Part shown: one piece after another, positions 17,131 through 25,610 of the stretch | How positions within the stretch are numbered: the first letter of the stretch is position 1 | Layout of the letters: each line of letters starts with the position of its first letter | Source: Nonomuraea roseoviolacea subsp. carminata | GTDB taxonomy: Bacteria > Actinomycetota > Actinomycetes > Streptosporangiales > Streptosporangiaceae | Direction of reading: 5' to 3' | NCBI RefSeq assembly: GCF_024172185.1 | Contig: NZ_JAMZEC010000001.1 | Location: 868,001 to 932,000, forward strand | Length of the DNA: 64,000 bases | The notes under the pieces: model-generated | What the model saw: the letters and a program-made list of their open reading frames with translations, nothing else | Told to the model about the DNA's origin: nothing | The model's database searches: none | Position numbers and translations under genes: made by a program

Positions 17131-18117
17131 CCTGGCCGCGTTCACATCAGCGTTGCAGGCGTATCCGCAGGACCGGCAGCGGAAGTCGGCTTGGCTCTCG
17201 CGCGACTTCGCATCCACGATCCCGCACACCGAACACCGCTGACTCGTGAACGCGGGGTTGACCTTGGCGACCCGCCCAGGCCCCTTGTGCTCCAGTCGTT
17301 GGACGAGCCGGCCCCACGCGGCGGCCATGATCGACCGGTTGAGGCCCGCTTTCTGGCGGACGTTCCGGCCGGGCGCTCCGATGGTGCCCTTGGCCGACGT
17401 GGTCATGTCGCGGATCTTCAGGTCTTCGACAGCGATCACGTCGAACCGGCGTGCCAGACCGGTGGAGGTCTTCTCCACCCAGTCCTTGCGCCGGTCGCTC
17501 TCCCGCGCCTTCAGCTTGGCGATGGCCTGCTTGACCTTGCCGCGCCGGTTCGACCCCCGCTTGGCCCGCGCCAGCTTGCGCAGGAGCCGCCGCAGGCGCG
17601 CCTTCTCGGGGTTGCGCAGGCCGGGAGCGTTCAGCATCTCCCCGGTGGACAGGGCGGCCGACACGGCCACACCCCGGTCCACGCCCACCACCTCGCCCGT
17701 GCCGGGTACGGGGATCGGTTCCGGGATCGCGGCGAACGCCACATGCCAGCGTCCCGCCCGGTCGCGGGTGATGCGGTAGGACTTCACGCCGTCGGGGACG
17801 GTACGCGACCAGCGAAACCTGACCCATCCGACCTTGGGGACCTTCACCGCGCCGACGTTGCCGGACAGGCGGCGTACGTCGCCCACCTTGAGCGCCTGCT
17901 GCTGCACGATGATCGAGCCCGCCCGCAGCCACTCGGATTCCGCTCGCGCCTCGGTCAGCTGGCGGCACTGCTCGGCGAACCTGGGCGCGCTCTTGCGCCC
18001 CGGCCGCCAGTGCGCGTGCTGCTCACACGCCAGATTCCACACGAACCGGGCGTGCCCGCAATGCTCGGCCAGCGCCTGCTCCTGGGCAGGCGTCGGCGTC
18101 AGGCGGTAGCGGGACAT
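17026..18117 (-). CDS. tnpB: TnpB RNA-guided nuclease (IS605 OrfB)
   Basis: A 363-residue TnpB. N-terminal YRLTPTPAQEQALAEHCGHA is the usual start. RuvC motifs are intact: VVGVDRGV (Asp), VIAVEDLKIRDM (Glu) and CNADVNAARNI (Asp), with a four-cysteine zinc ribbon CSVC...CRSC between the last two. So the nuclease should be active. TnpB cuts DNA matching its guide RNA next to a short motif and keeps the element at donor sites. No transposase TnpA is beside it, so it would need one in trans to move. Confidence 0.93.
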   Translation of the reverse strand: MSRYRLTPTPAQEQALAEHCGHARFVWNLACEQHAHWRPGRKSAPRFAEQCRQLTEARAESEWLRAGSIIVQQQALKVGDVRRLSGNVGAVKVPKVGWVRFRWSRTVPDGVKSYRITRDRAGRWHVAFAAIPEPIPVPGTGEVVGVDRGVAVSAALSTGEMLNAPGLRNPEKARLRRLLRKLARAKRGSNRRGKVKQAIAKLKARESDRRKDWVEKTSTGLARRFDVIAVEDLKIRDMTTSAKGTIGAPGRNVRQKAGLNRSIMAAAWGRLVQRLEHKGPGRVAKVNPAFTSQRCSVCGIVDAKSRESQADFRCRSCGYACNADVNAARNIKLAAGHAVSVREGPRVAGPVHREPQRDLLLVG

Positions 18118-18226
18118 GCCGATAACCTACCGACCGTCACCGACAGAACCGGGAGCTCAGAGTGTCCGACCGTTCCGGCTTTCCTGCCCGCCCTGAAGGA
18201 CAGGGCCTCCAGCTTGTAGATATTCG

Positions 18227-19354
18227 GTGATCGTGGCGACTGAACCCGGAGCGGGCTCGGGCTCCAGGCGGCCCAGCCTCAAGGACGTCGCCGCGCGGGC
18301 GGGGGTCTCCAGGGCCAGCGCCTCGCGCGTGCTGGGCGGCTACGGCTACTCCAGCCAGGACGTCGTCGACCGGGTGATGGCGGCGGTCCGCGAGCTGGGC
18401 TACGAGCCCGACCGCGTCGCCCGCACCATGCGCAGCGGCAAGTCGGGCGTCATCGGCTTCGTCTGCGCCGACATCTCCGACGCCTTCTTCTCCAGCGCCA
18501 TGCGCGGCATCTGCGACGTGGCGCTGCGCGAGGGCGCGCAGGTCATCGTCATGAACACCGACGACAAGCCGGGCCAGGAGCGCGACGCCACCCGCGTGCT
18601 GCTGTCGCACAAGGTGGACGGCGTCATCATCACCCCGGTCTCGGTGCGCGAGCACGCCCACATCGGCGCCATCACCGGCGCGGGCGTGCCGGTCGTCTCG
18701 CTCGACCGGCAGCTCAGCGACATCGGCATCGACAGCGTGGTGGCCGACAACGAGGCCGCCACGGAGCAGGCGATCCGCCACCTCATCGGCCTCGGGCACC
18801 GGCGGATCGCCTTCCTCGGCTCGGTGCAGCGCGAGGAGCCGCCCGTGCTGCGCGTCGGCAAGGTGCGGGCGAACGTCGTGGGACCGTCCCGGCCCTCGCT
18901 CGACCGGGCGCGGGGCTACCTGCGCGCCCTCACCGCGGCGGGGCTGCCCGTGGAGCGCGAGCTCATCGCGTTCGCCCCGCACGACGCGCCGGACGGCCGC
19001 CTGGAGGCGGTGGCGGCGGTGCTCGCGGCCGAGCCCCGGCCGAGCGCGCTGTTCACGGCCGACAGCTACATGACGCGCAGCGCGTTCTCGCTGCTGTCGG
19101 AGCGCGGCATCGCGATCCCGGGCGAGATGTCGCTGATCGGGTTCGACGACCTGGAATGGACCACCCTGGTACGCCCGCGGATCTCGGTCGTCGTGCAGCC
19201 CGCGTACGACATGGGGCGCGCCGCGGCCGACCAGCTCTTCGCGCAGATCGCCCGCCCCGACGGAACCGGGGCCGGGACGGGCGCGGGGCGCGGGCACCGC
19301 ACGGTGGTCCCGACCCGCTTCATCGAACGCGGCAGCGCCGGCGCGGCGCCCTGA
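18227..19354 (+). CDS. LacI-family regulator, probably of the fructosamine operon
   Basis: A 375-residue LacI protein. The HTH SLKDVAARAGVSRASASRVL (about 17-36) and hinge ARTMRSGKSGVIGFV are followed by a periplasmic-binding-type sensor domain ending IALIGFDD-like (SLIGFDDLEWTTLVRPRISVV). It carries a short insert near residues 205-215 and a Gly-rich loop near the C terminus. GTG start at 18227 has no ribosome site because the IS element lies just upstream; before insertion its start probably overlapped the stop of the cyclodeaminase gene as GTGA. Its likely target is the palindrome at 11253-11278. Confidence 0.9.
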   Translation: MIVATEPGAGSGSRRPSLKDVAARAGVSRASASRVLGGYGYSSQDVVDRVMAAVRELGYEPDRVARTMRSGKSGVIGFVCADISDAFFSSAMRGICDVALREGAQVIVMNTDDKPGQERDATRVLLSHKVDGVIITPVSVREHAHIGAITGAGVPVVSLDRQLSDIGIDSVVADNEAATEQAIRHLIGLGHRRIAFLGSVQREEPPVLRVGKVRANVVGPSRPSLDRARGYLRALTAAGLPVERELIAFAPHDAPDGRLEAVAAVLAAEPRPSALFTADSYMTRSAFSLLSERGIAIPGEMSLIGFDDLEWTTLVRPRISVVVQPAYDMGRAAADQLFAQIARPDGTGAGTGAGRGHRTVVPTRFIERGSAGAAP

Positions 19355-19385
19355 CCGGCGCGCCCCGCCGGACGGCGCCGACGCG

Positions 19386-20549
19386 TCAGACGATGTTGAG
19401 CTCGGGCCGGGCGCCGGCGAGGGCGAAGCGGCGGGCGTCGAAGCCGCTGACGTCCACGAACGGCTCCCGCCCCAGGTACAGGTCGCGCACCACCTCACCG
19501 ACCGCCGGGCTCATCAGGAAGCCGTGGCCGGAGAACCCGGTGGCGTAGATGAACCGATCCACCTCGGGGGCGACGCCGATGAGGGCGTTGTGGTCGGGCG
19601 TCACCTCGTACAGGCCGGCCCAGCCGGTGGCGATGCCGGTCTCCATGAGCGCCGGGGCGCGGCGGGCCATGGCCTCGCCCAGCCGCGGCAGCCAGGCGTC
19701 GGAACGGTCGAGCTTGAACCCGGGCGTCTCGTCGGGGTCGGACATGCCGAGCAGCAGGCCGGGCCCCTCGCGATGGAAGTAGAACGTGGTGCCGAAGTCG
19801 ATGGTGAACGCCGTCGGCGGCAGGTCCGGGACCGGCTCGGTGACCAGCACCTGGCGGCGCAGCGGGGTCACCGGCAGGTCCACGCCCACCCACGCGCCCA
19901 CGGGGGCCGACCAGGCGCCGGCCGCGCAGACGACGGTGTCGGTCTCGATGCGGCCGCCCTCGGTCAGGACGGCGGTGATGCGCCCGTCCACGGTCTCGAC
20001 GCCGGTGGCGGCGCAGTTCGGCAGCAGTCGCGCGCCGAGCCTGCGGGCCGCGCCCGCGTAGCCGAGGACGACCGACTCGGGCGTGCAGTGGCCGTCGGTG
20101 GGCGAGTACGCGGCGCCGAGCAGCCCGTCGGTGTCGATGAGCGGCGACAGCTCGGCGGCCTCGCGCAGCGAGATCATCCGGCTGGGCACCCCGAGGTCGT
20201 TCTGGATCGCGACGTTCTTCTCGAACTCGGCGACGGCCGCGGGCGTGTCGAGCAGGAACAGGTAGCCCGGCTTGTGCAGGTCGATCTCCTGGCCGAACCG
20301 CTCGGCGAAGGCGTCGAACGTCTCCAGGCTGCGTACGGCCAGCTCGATGTTGACCCGGTCGGAGAACTGCGCGCGCACTCCCCCGGCGGCCTTCGAGGTC
20401 GAGCCGGAGCCCAGCGGTCCCTTGTCGACGAGCACCACGTCCGGGACCCCGGCGGCGGCCAGCGCGTAGGCCGAGCTGACGCCCATGGCGCCGCCCCCGA
20501 TGATCACGACCGAGGCTCGCGACGGCAGCTCGCGCCCGGACTCGTTCAT
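19386..20549 (-). CDS. FAD-dependent amino-acid/amine oxidoreductase (DadA/SoxB-like)
   Basis: A 387-residue flavoprotein. The FAD motif is VVIIGGGAMGVSSAYALAAAG near the N terminus, followed by GSGSTSKAAGGVR; the C-terminal block is GLYEVTPDHNALIG and ATGFSGHGFLMSPA, as in sarcosine oxidase beta, L-proline dehydrogenase beta and related enzymes. The Cys that binds FAD covalently in monomeric sarcosine and fructosyl-amino-acid oxidases is absent. Start at 20549 is supported by AAGGAG 7 bp upstream. Next to a fructosamine operon, it may oxidise the released amino acid or the Amadori compound; this is inference. Confidence 0.87.
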   Translation of the reverse strand: MNESGRELPSRASVVIIGGGAMGVSSAYALAAAGVPDVVLVDKGPLGSGSTSKAAGGVRAQFSDRVNIELAVRSLETFDAFAERFGQEIDLHKPGYLFLLDTPAAVAEFEKNVAIQNDLGVPSRMISLREAAELSPLIDTDGLLGAAYSPTDGHCTPESVVLGYAGAARRLGARLLPNCAATGVETVDGRITAVLTEGGRIETDTVVCAAGAWSAPVGAWVGVDLPVTPLRRQVLVTEPVPDLPPTAFTIDFGTTFYFHREGPGLLLGMSDPDETPGFKLDRSDAWLPRLGEAMARRAPALMETGIATGWAGLYEVTPDHNALIGVAPEVDRFIYATGFSGHGFLMSPAVGEVVRDLYLGREPFVDVSGFDARRFALAGARPELNIV

Positions 20550-20663
20550 GGGACGGCTCCTTCCTGCGTCATGGGGCATGGTGTGTCCAGCATCGCGGAG
20601 GGGGCGACGCCGGAGGAAGCGGCCGAGCGCGGGCATCTGTGGGCGTGGCGGAAGAACTTCTTA

Positions 20664-20721
20664 TGCTTCATCGCCGCTGGTCCGCGCAGGTGAGCTTCAT
20701 CGCTGCTGCTCCGCGAAGGCG
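20664..20721. repeat. 29-bp tandem duplication at the 3' end of the LysR gene
   Basis: Two adjacent 29-bp copies (20664-20692, 20693-20721) share GCTTCATCGC-y-GCTG-s-TCCGCG. The right copy is the C-terminal coding end of the LysR gene, and the left one lies past its stop. Confidence 0.75.
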
Positions 20722-21635
20722 AGGCCGGGCAGGACGCCGCCCAGCCGGGCCGCCGCCCGGCGCAGGGCGCGCACCGCGCCGGTGATCGCCGGGTTGGTGG
20801 TCTCGGAACGGTACACGGCGCCGATGCGGCGGCGCGCGCCTACCCCGTCGAGCCGGGCGGCGGCCACGCCGTCGCTGGGCTGGTGGGCGAGCGCCGGGAC
20901 GAGGGCGACGCCCAGACCGGAGCGGACGAAGCCGCGGATGACGCCGTAGTCGTTGCTGCGGTAGTCGACCTGCGGCTGGTAGCCCGCCTGGGCGCACAGG
21001 CCGCGCAGGAACGCGGCCCCGGCCGTGCCCTCCCGGGTCGCCACCCAGGTCTCGTGCTTGAGGTCGTCGAGACCGACGGCCCCGGCGCCGGCCAGGGAGT
21101 GCCGCTCGGGCAGTAGCACCAGCAGCTCCTCCTCCAGCAGCCGGACCTGGTGCAGGTCCCTCGGCCAGGCGCGGGGCACCAGGTCGTACCGGTAGACCAG
21201 CGCCATGTCCAGCTCCCCGGCGCGGACGAGCGGGATCAGCTCGTCCGGCTCGCCCTCGTCGAGCAGGGTCTCCACGGCCGGGTGCGACTGGGCGTACCCG
21301 GCCAGCGCGATCGGCAGGAGCCGCTGGCTGGCCGTGGGGAAGCTGCCCAGCCGGAGCCGGCCGATCGTGCCCTCGCACAGGCCGCGGACGTCCTCCTCCA
21401 GGGCGTCCAGCGCCGACAGCACGTCCACGGAGCGCTGGACGAGGTAGCGGGCCGCCGGGGTCGGCGTGATCGTGTGCGCGCCGCGCTCGAACAGCGGCAC
21501 CTTGACCACGCGTTCCAGCGCGGCGATCTGCTGCGAGACCGCGGAGCCGGTGTAACCGAGGCTCCTGGCCGCGGCGGCGAACGACCCGGCGTTCAGCACG
21601 GCGGCCAGCGTCCGGAGGTGCACCGGGTTGAGCAT
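20697..21635 (-). CDS. LysR-family transcriptional regulator
   Basis: A 312-residue LysR protein. The HTH lies in HLRTLAAVLNAGSFAAAARS and GYTGSAVSQQIAALE (about residues 4-40), followed by the usual linker helix and a two-lobe effector domain (LVRAGELDMALVYRYD, RGFVRSGLGVALVPALA). Start at 21635; an in-frame start nine codons earlier is possible. It lies upstream of, and on the same strand as, the flavoprotein gene, 147 bp apart, and may regulate it. Ligand unknown. Confidence 0.9.
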   Translation of the reverse strand: MLNPVHLRTLAAVLNAGSFAAAARSLGYTGSAVSQQIAALERVVKVPLFERGAHTITPTPAARYLVQRSVDVLSALDALEEDVRGLCEGTIGRLRLGSFPTASQRLLPIALAGYAQSHPAVETLLDEGEPDELIPLVRAGELDMALVYRYDLVPRAWPRDLHQVRLLEEELLVLLPERHSLAGAGAVGLDDLKHETWVATREGTAGAAFLRGLCAQAGYQPQVDYRSNDYGVIRGFVRSGLGVALVPALAHQPSDGVAAARLDGVGARRRIGAVYRSETTNPAITGAVRALRRAAARLGGVLPGLAFAEQQR

Positions 21636-21765
21636 CAGCAGATCTGTCCTTACATGTACCAATTACCGCTATTCTCCCGTACCTCCAGGCCCGTGAACAG
21701 CCACAACCCACATGCCGGACACGCACGCCGGGCTTTTGTCGGTGGTGGTCCCTACTGTCCCGGCC

Positions 21766-23127
21766 ATGAGCCAAGCCACGCAGACCTACAGCTACGCCGC
21801 GCCCTCCGCGATGGTGGACGGGCGCCTCGGACTTTCCACCTCCGGCGGCCGGGCCCTCAGCGGCCCGGCCGTGGCGCCCCGGTTCTTCAGCGGGCTGGTG
21901 ACCCAGGCCGCGCCCGCCGCCGCCGCGCTGCTGGGCGTGGCCGACGTGGCCCTCGCCCGCTACCACCAGCCGCGTCCTGGCTGGACCCGCGACCCGGTCG
22001 TCACCTGCGGCGGCGACCGGCTGCGGTTCGAGTCGTTCTCCGCCTGCGGCGGCGTCTACGCCCGGCTCGACCTGCTCGGCGGCGCCCTGGACGGCGAGGT
22101 CTTCGACCGGGGCACCACCAACGTCGACGTCAACGGCCCGCTGCGCGAGGCGCTGGCCAGGGTCGGCGGGCGCGACCCGCTGCACCTGGGTGTCGGGGCC
22201 GACGAGCTGGTCGTCACCACGCTCGACGGCGCGGTCGTGGAGAAGAAGGTGCCGCTGCCGGAGCGGTGGCTGCGCGGCTTCGCCGAGGTCCAGGTCATCG
22301 CGGCGGGCATGGACCTGCGGGCGGAGCTGACCGGCATGAGCGCCGTACGGTTCCTGCGGTCGCTGCCCAAGCGCGCCACGGCCGACCTGTGGGTCGCCCC
22401 GGCGGGCCGCGACCTGCGCGTCACCGACCGGTCCGGCGCGGGCGCGGTGTGCCTGTCCGGCGCGGGGCGCCTGGCCACGCTGCACCCCCTGCTGCGCTTC
22501 GCCAAGAGCCTCAAGGTGTACGGCCCGGCGGCCGGCGACGGTCCGCTGTCGAGCGCCTGGGAGCTGGAGCTGCCCGGCATGCGCTACACCCTCGCCCTGT
22601 CGCCGGAGCGCTGGCGCGGCTTCTCCGGCGAGGGCGCCGTGCTGGCCGACCTGGCCACCGAAGAGGCCGAGGCCGACGCCGACGTGGTGGGCATGCTGCT
22701 CAACTTCGAGCCGGAGGTGGAGATCGGCCTGCTCGCCGACCGCGCCGGCCTGCCCGTGGACCGGGTCCGGGCCGCGCTCACCCAGCTCGGCACGGCCGGC
22801 CGCGTGGGCTACGACCTGTCCGAGGCCGCGCACTTCCACCGCGAGCTGCCCTACGACCGCGAGCACGTCCAGCACCTCAACCCGCGCCTCACCTCGGCCA
22901 GGAAGCTCGTCGAGGGCGGCGCCGTGCGGCTCGACGGCGACGTGGCGCTGGTGCGCACCGACGGCGGGCTGCGCGAGGTCAGGCTGTCGGACGGCTCGTG
23001 CACCTGCCCGTGGTGGTGGGACCACCGAGGCTCGCGCGGGCCGTGCAAGCACGTGCTGGCCGCCCGCATCGCCGCCCGGGCCACCGACGACGTATCGACC
23101 GACGTGCCCGCTGACGTGCTCGGGTGA
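21766..23127 (+). CDS. SWIM zinc-finger protein
   Basis: A 453-residue protein whose C terminus has the SWIM motif C-x-C-x13-C-x-H (CTCPW ... GPCKHVLAARIAAR), near residues 415-440. The N-terminal 400 residues are mixed alpha/beta with no known catalytic motif; a segment at about 300-330 (ADVVGMLLNFEPEVEIGLLA) looks like a winged-helix. In many actinomycetes such proteins are encoded beside a DUF6493-type protein and MoxR/VWA genes; here a DUF6493-like gene is 2.5 kb away on the other strand. SWIM domains bind DNA or protein; role unknown. Confidence 0.85.
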   Translation: MSQATQTYSYAAPSAMVDGRLGLSTSGGRALSGPAVAPRFFSGLVTQAAPAAAALLGVADVALARYHQPRPGWTRDPVVTCGGDRLRFESFSACGGVYARLDLLGGALDGEVFDRGTTNVDVNGPLREALARVGGRDPLHLGVGADELVVTTLDGAVVEKKVPLPERWLRGFAEVQVIAAGMDLRAELTGMSAVRFLRSLPKRATADLWVAPAGRDLRVTDRSGAGAVCLSGAGRLATLHPLLRFAKSLKVYGPAAGDGPLSSAWELELPGMRYTLALSPERWRGFSGEGAVLADLATEEAEADADVVGMLLNFEPEVEIGLLADRAGLPVDRVRAALTQLGTAGRVGYDLSEAAHFHRELPYDREHVQHLNPRLTSARKLVEGGAVRLDGDVALVRTDGGLREVRLSDGSCTCPWWWDHRGSRGPCKHVLAARIAARATDDVSTDVPADVLG

Positions 23128-23161
23128 CCACGAGGAGACGGGTCGGCCTCTGAGAGGCGGG

Positions 23162-24205
23162 TCAGCGGCGCACGCTGGAGCCGCGGATGACCAGCTCCGG
23201 GTCGAACAGCACCTGCCGGTGCCGGTGGCGCTCGCCCTCGTCGATCTCCTCCAGCAGCAGCTCGGCGGCGACCCGGCCGAGCTCCTGGCGCGGCTGCCGG
23301 ATCGACGACAGCGGCACCGCCGCCGCGGCGGCGTAGTCGATGTCGTCGTAACCGATGAGCGCCACGTCACCGGGGATCCGCACCCCGGCGGCGGTGAGCC
23401 CCTGCATGAGGCCGAGCGCGAGCAGGTCGTTGGCGCAGAACAGCGCCGTGGGCCGTTCGGGTGCGGGCATCGCGGCCAGCCGCTCGGCGGCGTGCCGTCC
23501 GGAGGCGAAGCTCAGCGACGGCACCTCGATCAGCGTGAGCGACGGCGCCTCGGCGCCGCCCTCCTCCTGGCCGCCGGTGCGTGCCGCGGCCTCCACCGCC
23601 TGGGCGGCCCCCTTGTGCCGCTCGGCGACCTGGCTGATCGACCAGGAGCCGCCCACGAAGCCCAGCCGCCGGTGACCCTGCGCGAGCAGGTGCTCGGCGG
23701 CGAGCCGGCCGCCGAGCACGTCGTCCACGGCGACCGAGCAGCGGTTGCGCCGCGTGGCCCGGTGGTCGAGCAGCACCACCGGCGTGCCGCGCCCGATGAT
23801 CTGCTCCAGCCGCTCGTTCTCCCGCTCGACGGGCGTGATGAGGATGCCCTGGACGCGCTGCTCCTCCAGGTGGTGCAGGTAGCGCTGCTCGCGCGGCCCG
23901 TCCTGGTCGCTGTTGCAGAGCGTGACGATCATCCCGTGGTCGGCGGCGACCGCCTCCACGCCCTTGGCCACGTCGGTGAAGAACGGGTTGGTGACGTCCA
24001 GCACCACCAGGCCCAGGGTGCGCGTACGGCCGGAGCGCAGCGCCCGGGCCGACTCGTTGCGCACGAAGCCGAGCTCGTTCATGGCGTTGAGCACCCGCTC
24101 GCGCGTGGCGGGCGAGACCGCGTCGGGGCGGTTGAGCACGTTGCTGACCGTCCCCACGGACACGCCGGCCAGCTTGGCGACCTCCTTGATGCTCGCTATC
24201 GCCAT
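23162..24205 (-). CDS. LacI-family transcriptional regulator
   Basis: A 347-residue LacI protein with HTH SIKEVAKLAGVSVGTVSNVL (residues 5-24), hinge NESARALRSGRTRTLGLVV and a RbsR/PurR-like sensor domain (FFTDVAKGVEAVAADHGMIV, ALIGYDDIDYAAAAAVPLSS). It has a Gly/Glu-rich insert near residues 215-225. GAGGAG precedes the ATG. Its target is not adjacent; a LacI-type site at 31026-31041, before the sugar-like operon at 28.2-31 kb, is a candidate. Confidence 0.92.
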   Translation of the reverse strand: MAIASIKEVAKLAGVSVGTVSNVLNRPDAVSPATRERVLNAMNELGFVRNESARALRSGRTRTLGLVVLDVTNPFFTDVAKGVEAVAADHGMIVTLCNSDQDGPREQRYLHHLEEQRVQGILITPVERENERLEQIIGRGTPVVLLDHRATRRNRCSVAVDDVLGGRLAAEHLLAQGHRRLGFVGGSWSISQVAERHKGAAQAVEAAARTGGQEEGGAEAPSLTLIEVPSLSFASGRHAAERLAAMPAPERPTALFCANDLLALGLMQGLTAAGVRIPGDVALIGYDDIDYAAAAAVPLSSIRQPRQELGRVAAELLLEEIDEGERHRHRQVLFDPELVIRGSSVRR

Positions 24206-24242
24206 GGCTCCTCACACGGACGGGTCACGCCAGGATCGTGCG

Positions 24243-24485
24243 TCAGCGTACGGGACGTTCGACCCGTACGTGGACGAGACCGAGGACGGGCTCGACACCG
24301 TCGCCTGGGTACGGGCGCAGGGCTTCTGCGACGGGCGGGTCGGCATGTGCGGCGCGTCGTACATCGGCGCCACCCGGCTCCTCGCGGCCCGGGTGGCGCC
24401 CGGCGGGCGCGCGTACGGGGCGGTGGACGGGAGCCTGCGGGCCCGCTACCCGCACGGCACGGACCGGGAGGTGCCGCTGTCGTGG
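24243..24485 (+). pseudogene. CocE/NonD-type hydrolase remnant
   Basis: About 80 codons resemble an X-Pro dipeptidyl-peptidase (S15/CocE) hydrolase. They cover the nucleophile region YVDETEDGLDTVAWV, then FCDGRVGMCGASYIGATRLL with the G-x-S-Y serine, and then jump directly to a C-terminal-type segment (VDGSLRARYPHGTDREVPLS). About 300-400 residues between these two parts are missing, as are both ends and any start. It is an internally deleted relic between the LacI gene and DUF72. Confidence 0.7.
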
Positions 24486-24509
24486 AGACGGTCTCGTTCG
24501 CCGGAGCGC

Positions 24510-25421
24510 CTAGGGACCGTCCGGTGGCGGGATGACGTCGGCGCCGAGCCCTTCCAGCAGCTCGGCCAGACGGGCGGCGTTGCGCTGGGAGTTGTCGGCG
24601 CAGCAGTTGTTGGTGAGCACGTGCGTGATGGCGGCCTCCTGCGACAGCGCCGCGATCCGGCCGGCCCAGTCCCGCAGCTCCTCCTCCGCGTACAGGTAGC
24701 CGAACCGCTCCTCGATGACCCGGCTCGTCCACTTGTCCGAATGGCCGTGCAGGCGCACCACGGCCAGGTCGGAGGTCGCGGCCAGTACGGGCGGCACGGA
24801 CGACGCGTGGCCCTGGGGCATGTCCACCCCCACGTACGGCAGGTCGTGGTCGGCGAGGAAGCCGAGCGTCTCGCGGCGGTGCTCGTCGTCCAGCCACGCC
24901 GCGTTGCGGAACTCCACGCAGATCCGGGCCGGCCGGCAACGGTCACGGCATTCGAGGATGTACCGGCGGCTCGCGCTCCCGGGCCGGAACCACGGCGGGA
25001 ACTGGAACAGCACCGCCCCCAGCTTCCCCGCCTCCCGTAACGGCCGCAGCGCGCCCAGGAACCGGCTCCACACCTGCTCGGCCACGTCCTCCGGCACGTC
25101 CCGCAGGTAGAGGGAGCGCCGCGGCTCACCGAGCGCCGCCCGTAAGTCCTTGTACAGCGCGTCGGGCCGGGTGGGGTGGTGGGTGAGCAGGGAGAACGCC
25201 TTGACATTGAAGGTGAAGTCACCGGGGGTGCGGTCCCGCCACGACGCCGCGGTCCGCTCGGAGGGCGGGTGGTAGTAGGTGGCGTCCACCTCGACCAGGG
25301 GGAACCGGGAGGCGTAGAAACGGAGGCGGGCCTCGGGCGTGGTCGCCTCGGGGGGATACCAGCCTGAGGCGAGCAGCGACTTGTCGGTCCACGAGGCCGT
25401 ACCGACGAGGATCTTGCCCAT
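24510..25421 (-). CDS. DUF72 (YecE-like) protein
   Basis: A 303-residue TIM-barrel protein of the DUF72 family, whose members resemble endonuclease IV-type folds but have no settled activity. It starts MGKILVGTASWTDKSL, then FPLVEVDATYYHPPSE, FTFNVKAFSLLTHHPT, GAVLFQFPPWF and ICVEFRNAAWLDD, all hallmark segments. Start chosen at 25421, since the family begins here; an in-frame start 20 codons earlier exists. The C-terminal N-N-C-C-A-D-N segment corresponds to the conserved end of the barrel. Single gene. Confidence 0.9.
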   Translation of the reverse strand: MGKILVGTASWTDKSLLASGWYPPEATTPEARLRFYASRFPLVEVDATYYHPPSERTAASWRDRTPGDFTFNVKAFSLLTHHPTRPDALYKDLRAALGEPRRSLYLRDVPEDVAEQVWSRFLGALRPLREAGKLGAVLFQFPPWFRPGSASRRYILECRDRCRPARICVEFRNAAWLDDEHRRETLGFLADHDLPYVGVDMPQGHASSVPPVLAATSDLAVVRLHGHSDKWTSRVIEERFGYLYAEEELRDWAGRIAALSQEAAITHVLTNNCCADNSQRNAARLAELLEGLGADVIPPPDGP

Positions 25422-25610
25422 GACGTCACCGTAGGTTGCGAGGGTTGGGGGTGCGGGGTCAGCGATCAGAGTTGTCGACACAGGGTTTCCCCGTTGAAGA
25501 CGATGTAACGCGGACTCACCATGAGCAGCCCAGATCCTGTTTCGGTCTTTTCGATCGCGCGCGGACCAGCACGCTCCGAACAGGAATAGTCTCAGAGAGT
25601 GACATCCTCG

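Larger units (their letters stand above)
16984..18226 (-). mobile_element. IS200/IS605-type TnpB-only insertion element
   Basis: About 1.24 kb containing only tnpB. The right end (left side here) has TTGACATCCTCCCCCGCCTG with hairpin CCCCCGC/GCGGGGG at 16993-17012; the other end has hairpin GCCCTG/CAGGGC at 18190-18206 followed by TTGTAGATATTC. There is no TnpA. The element sits exactly between the last codon of the cyclodeaminase-family gene and the GTG of the LacI gene. Exact ends are inferred and uncertain by a few bases. Confidence 0.75.

Noticed and set aside
19386..20549. Fructosyl-amino-acid oxidase assignment for the flavoprotein
   Set aside because: The Cys for covalent FAD is missing and the C-terminal block fits SoxB/proline dehydrogenase-like enzymes better; kept as a possibility only.
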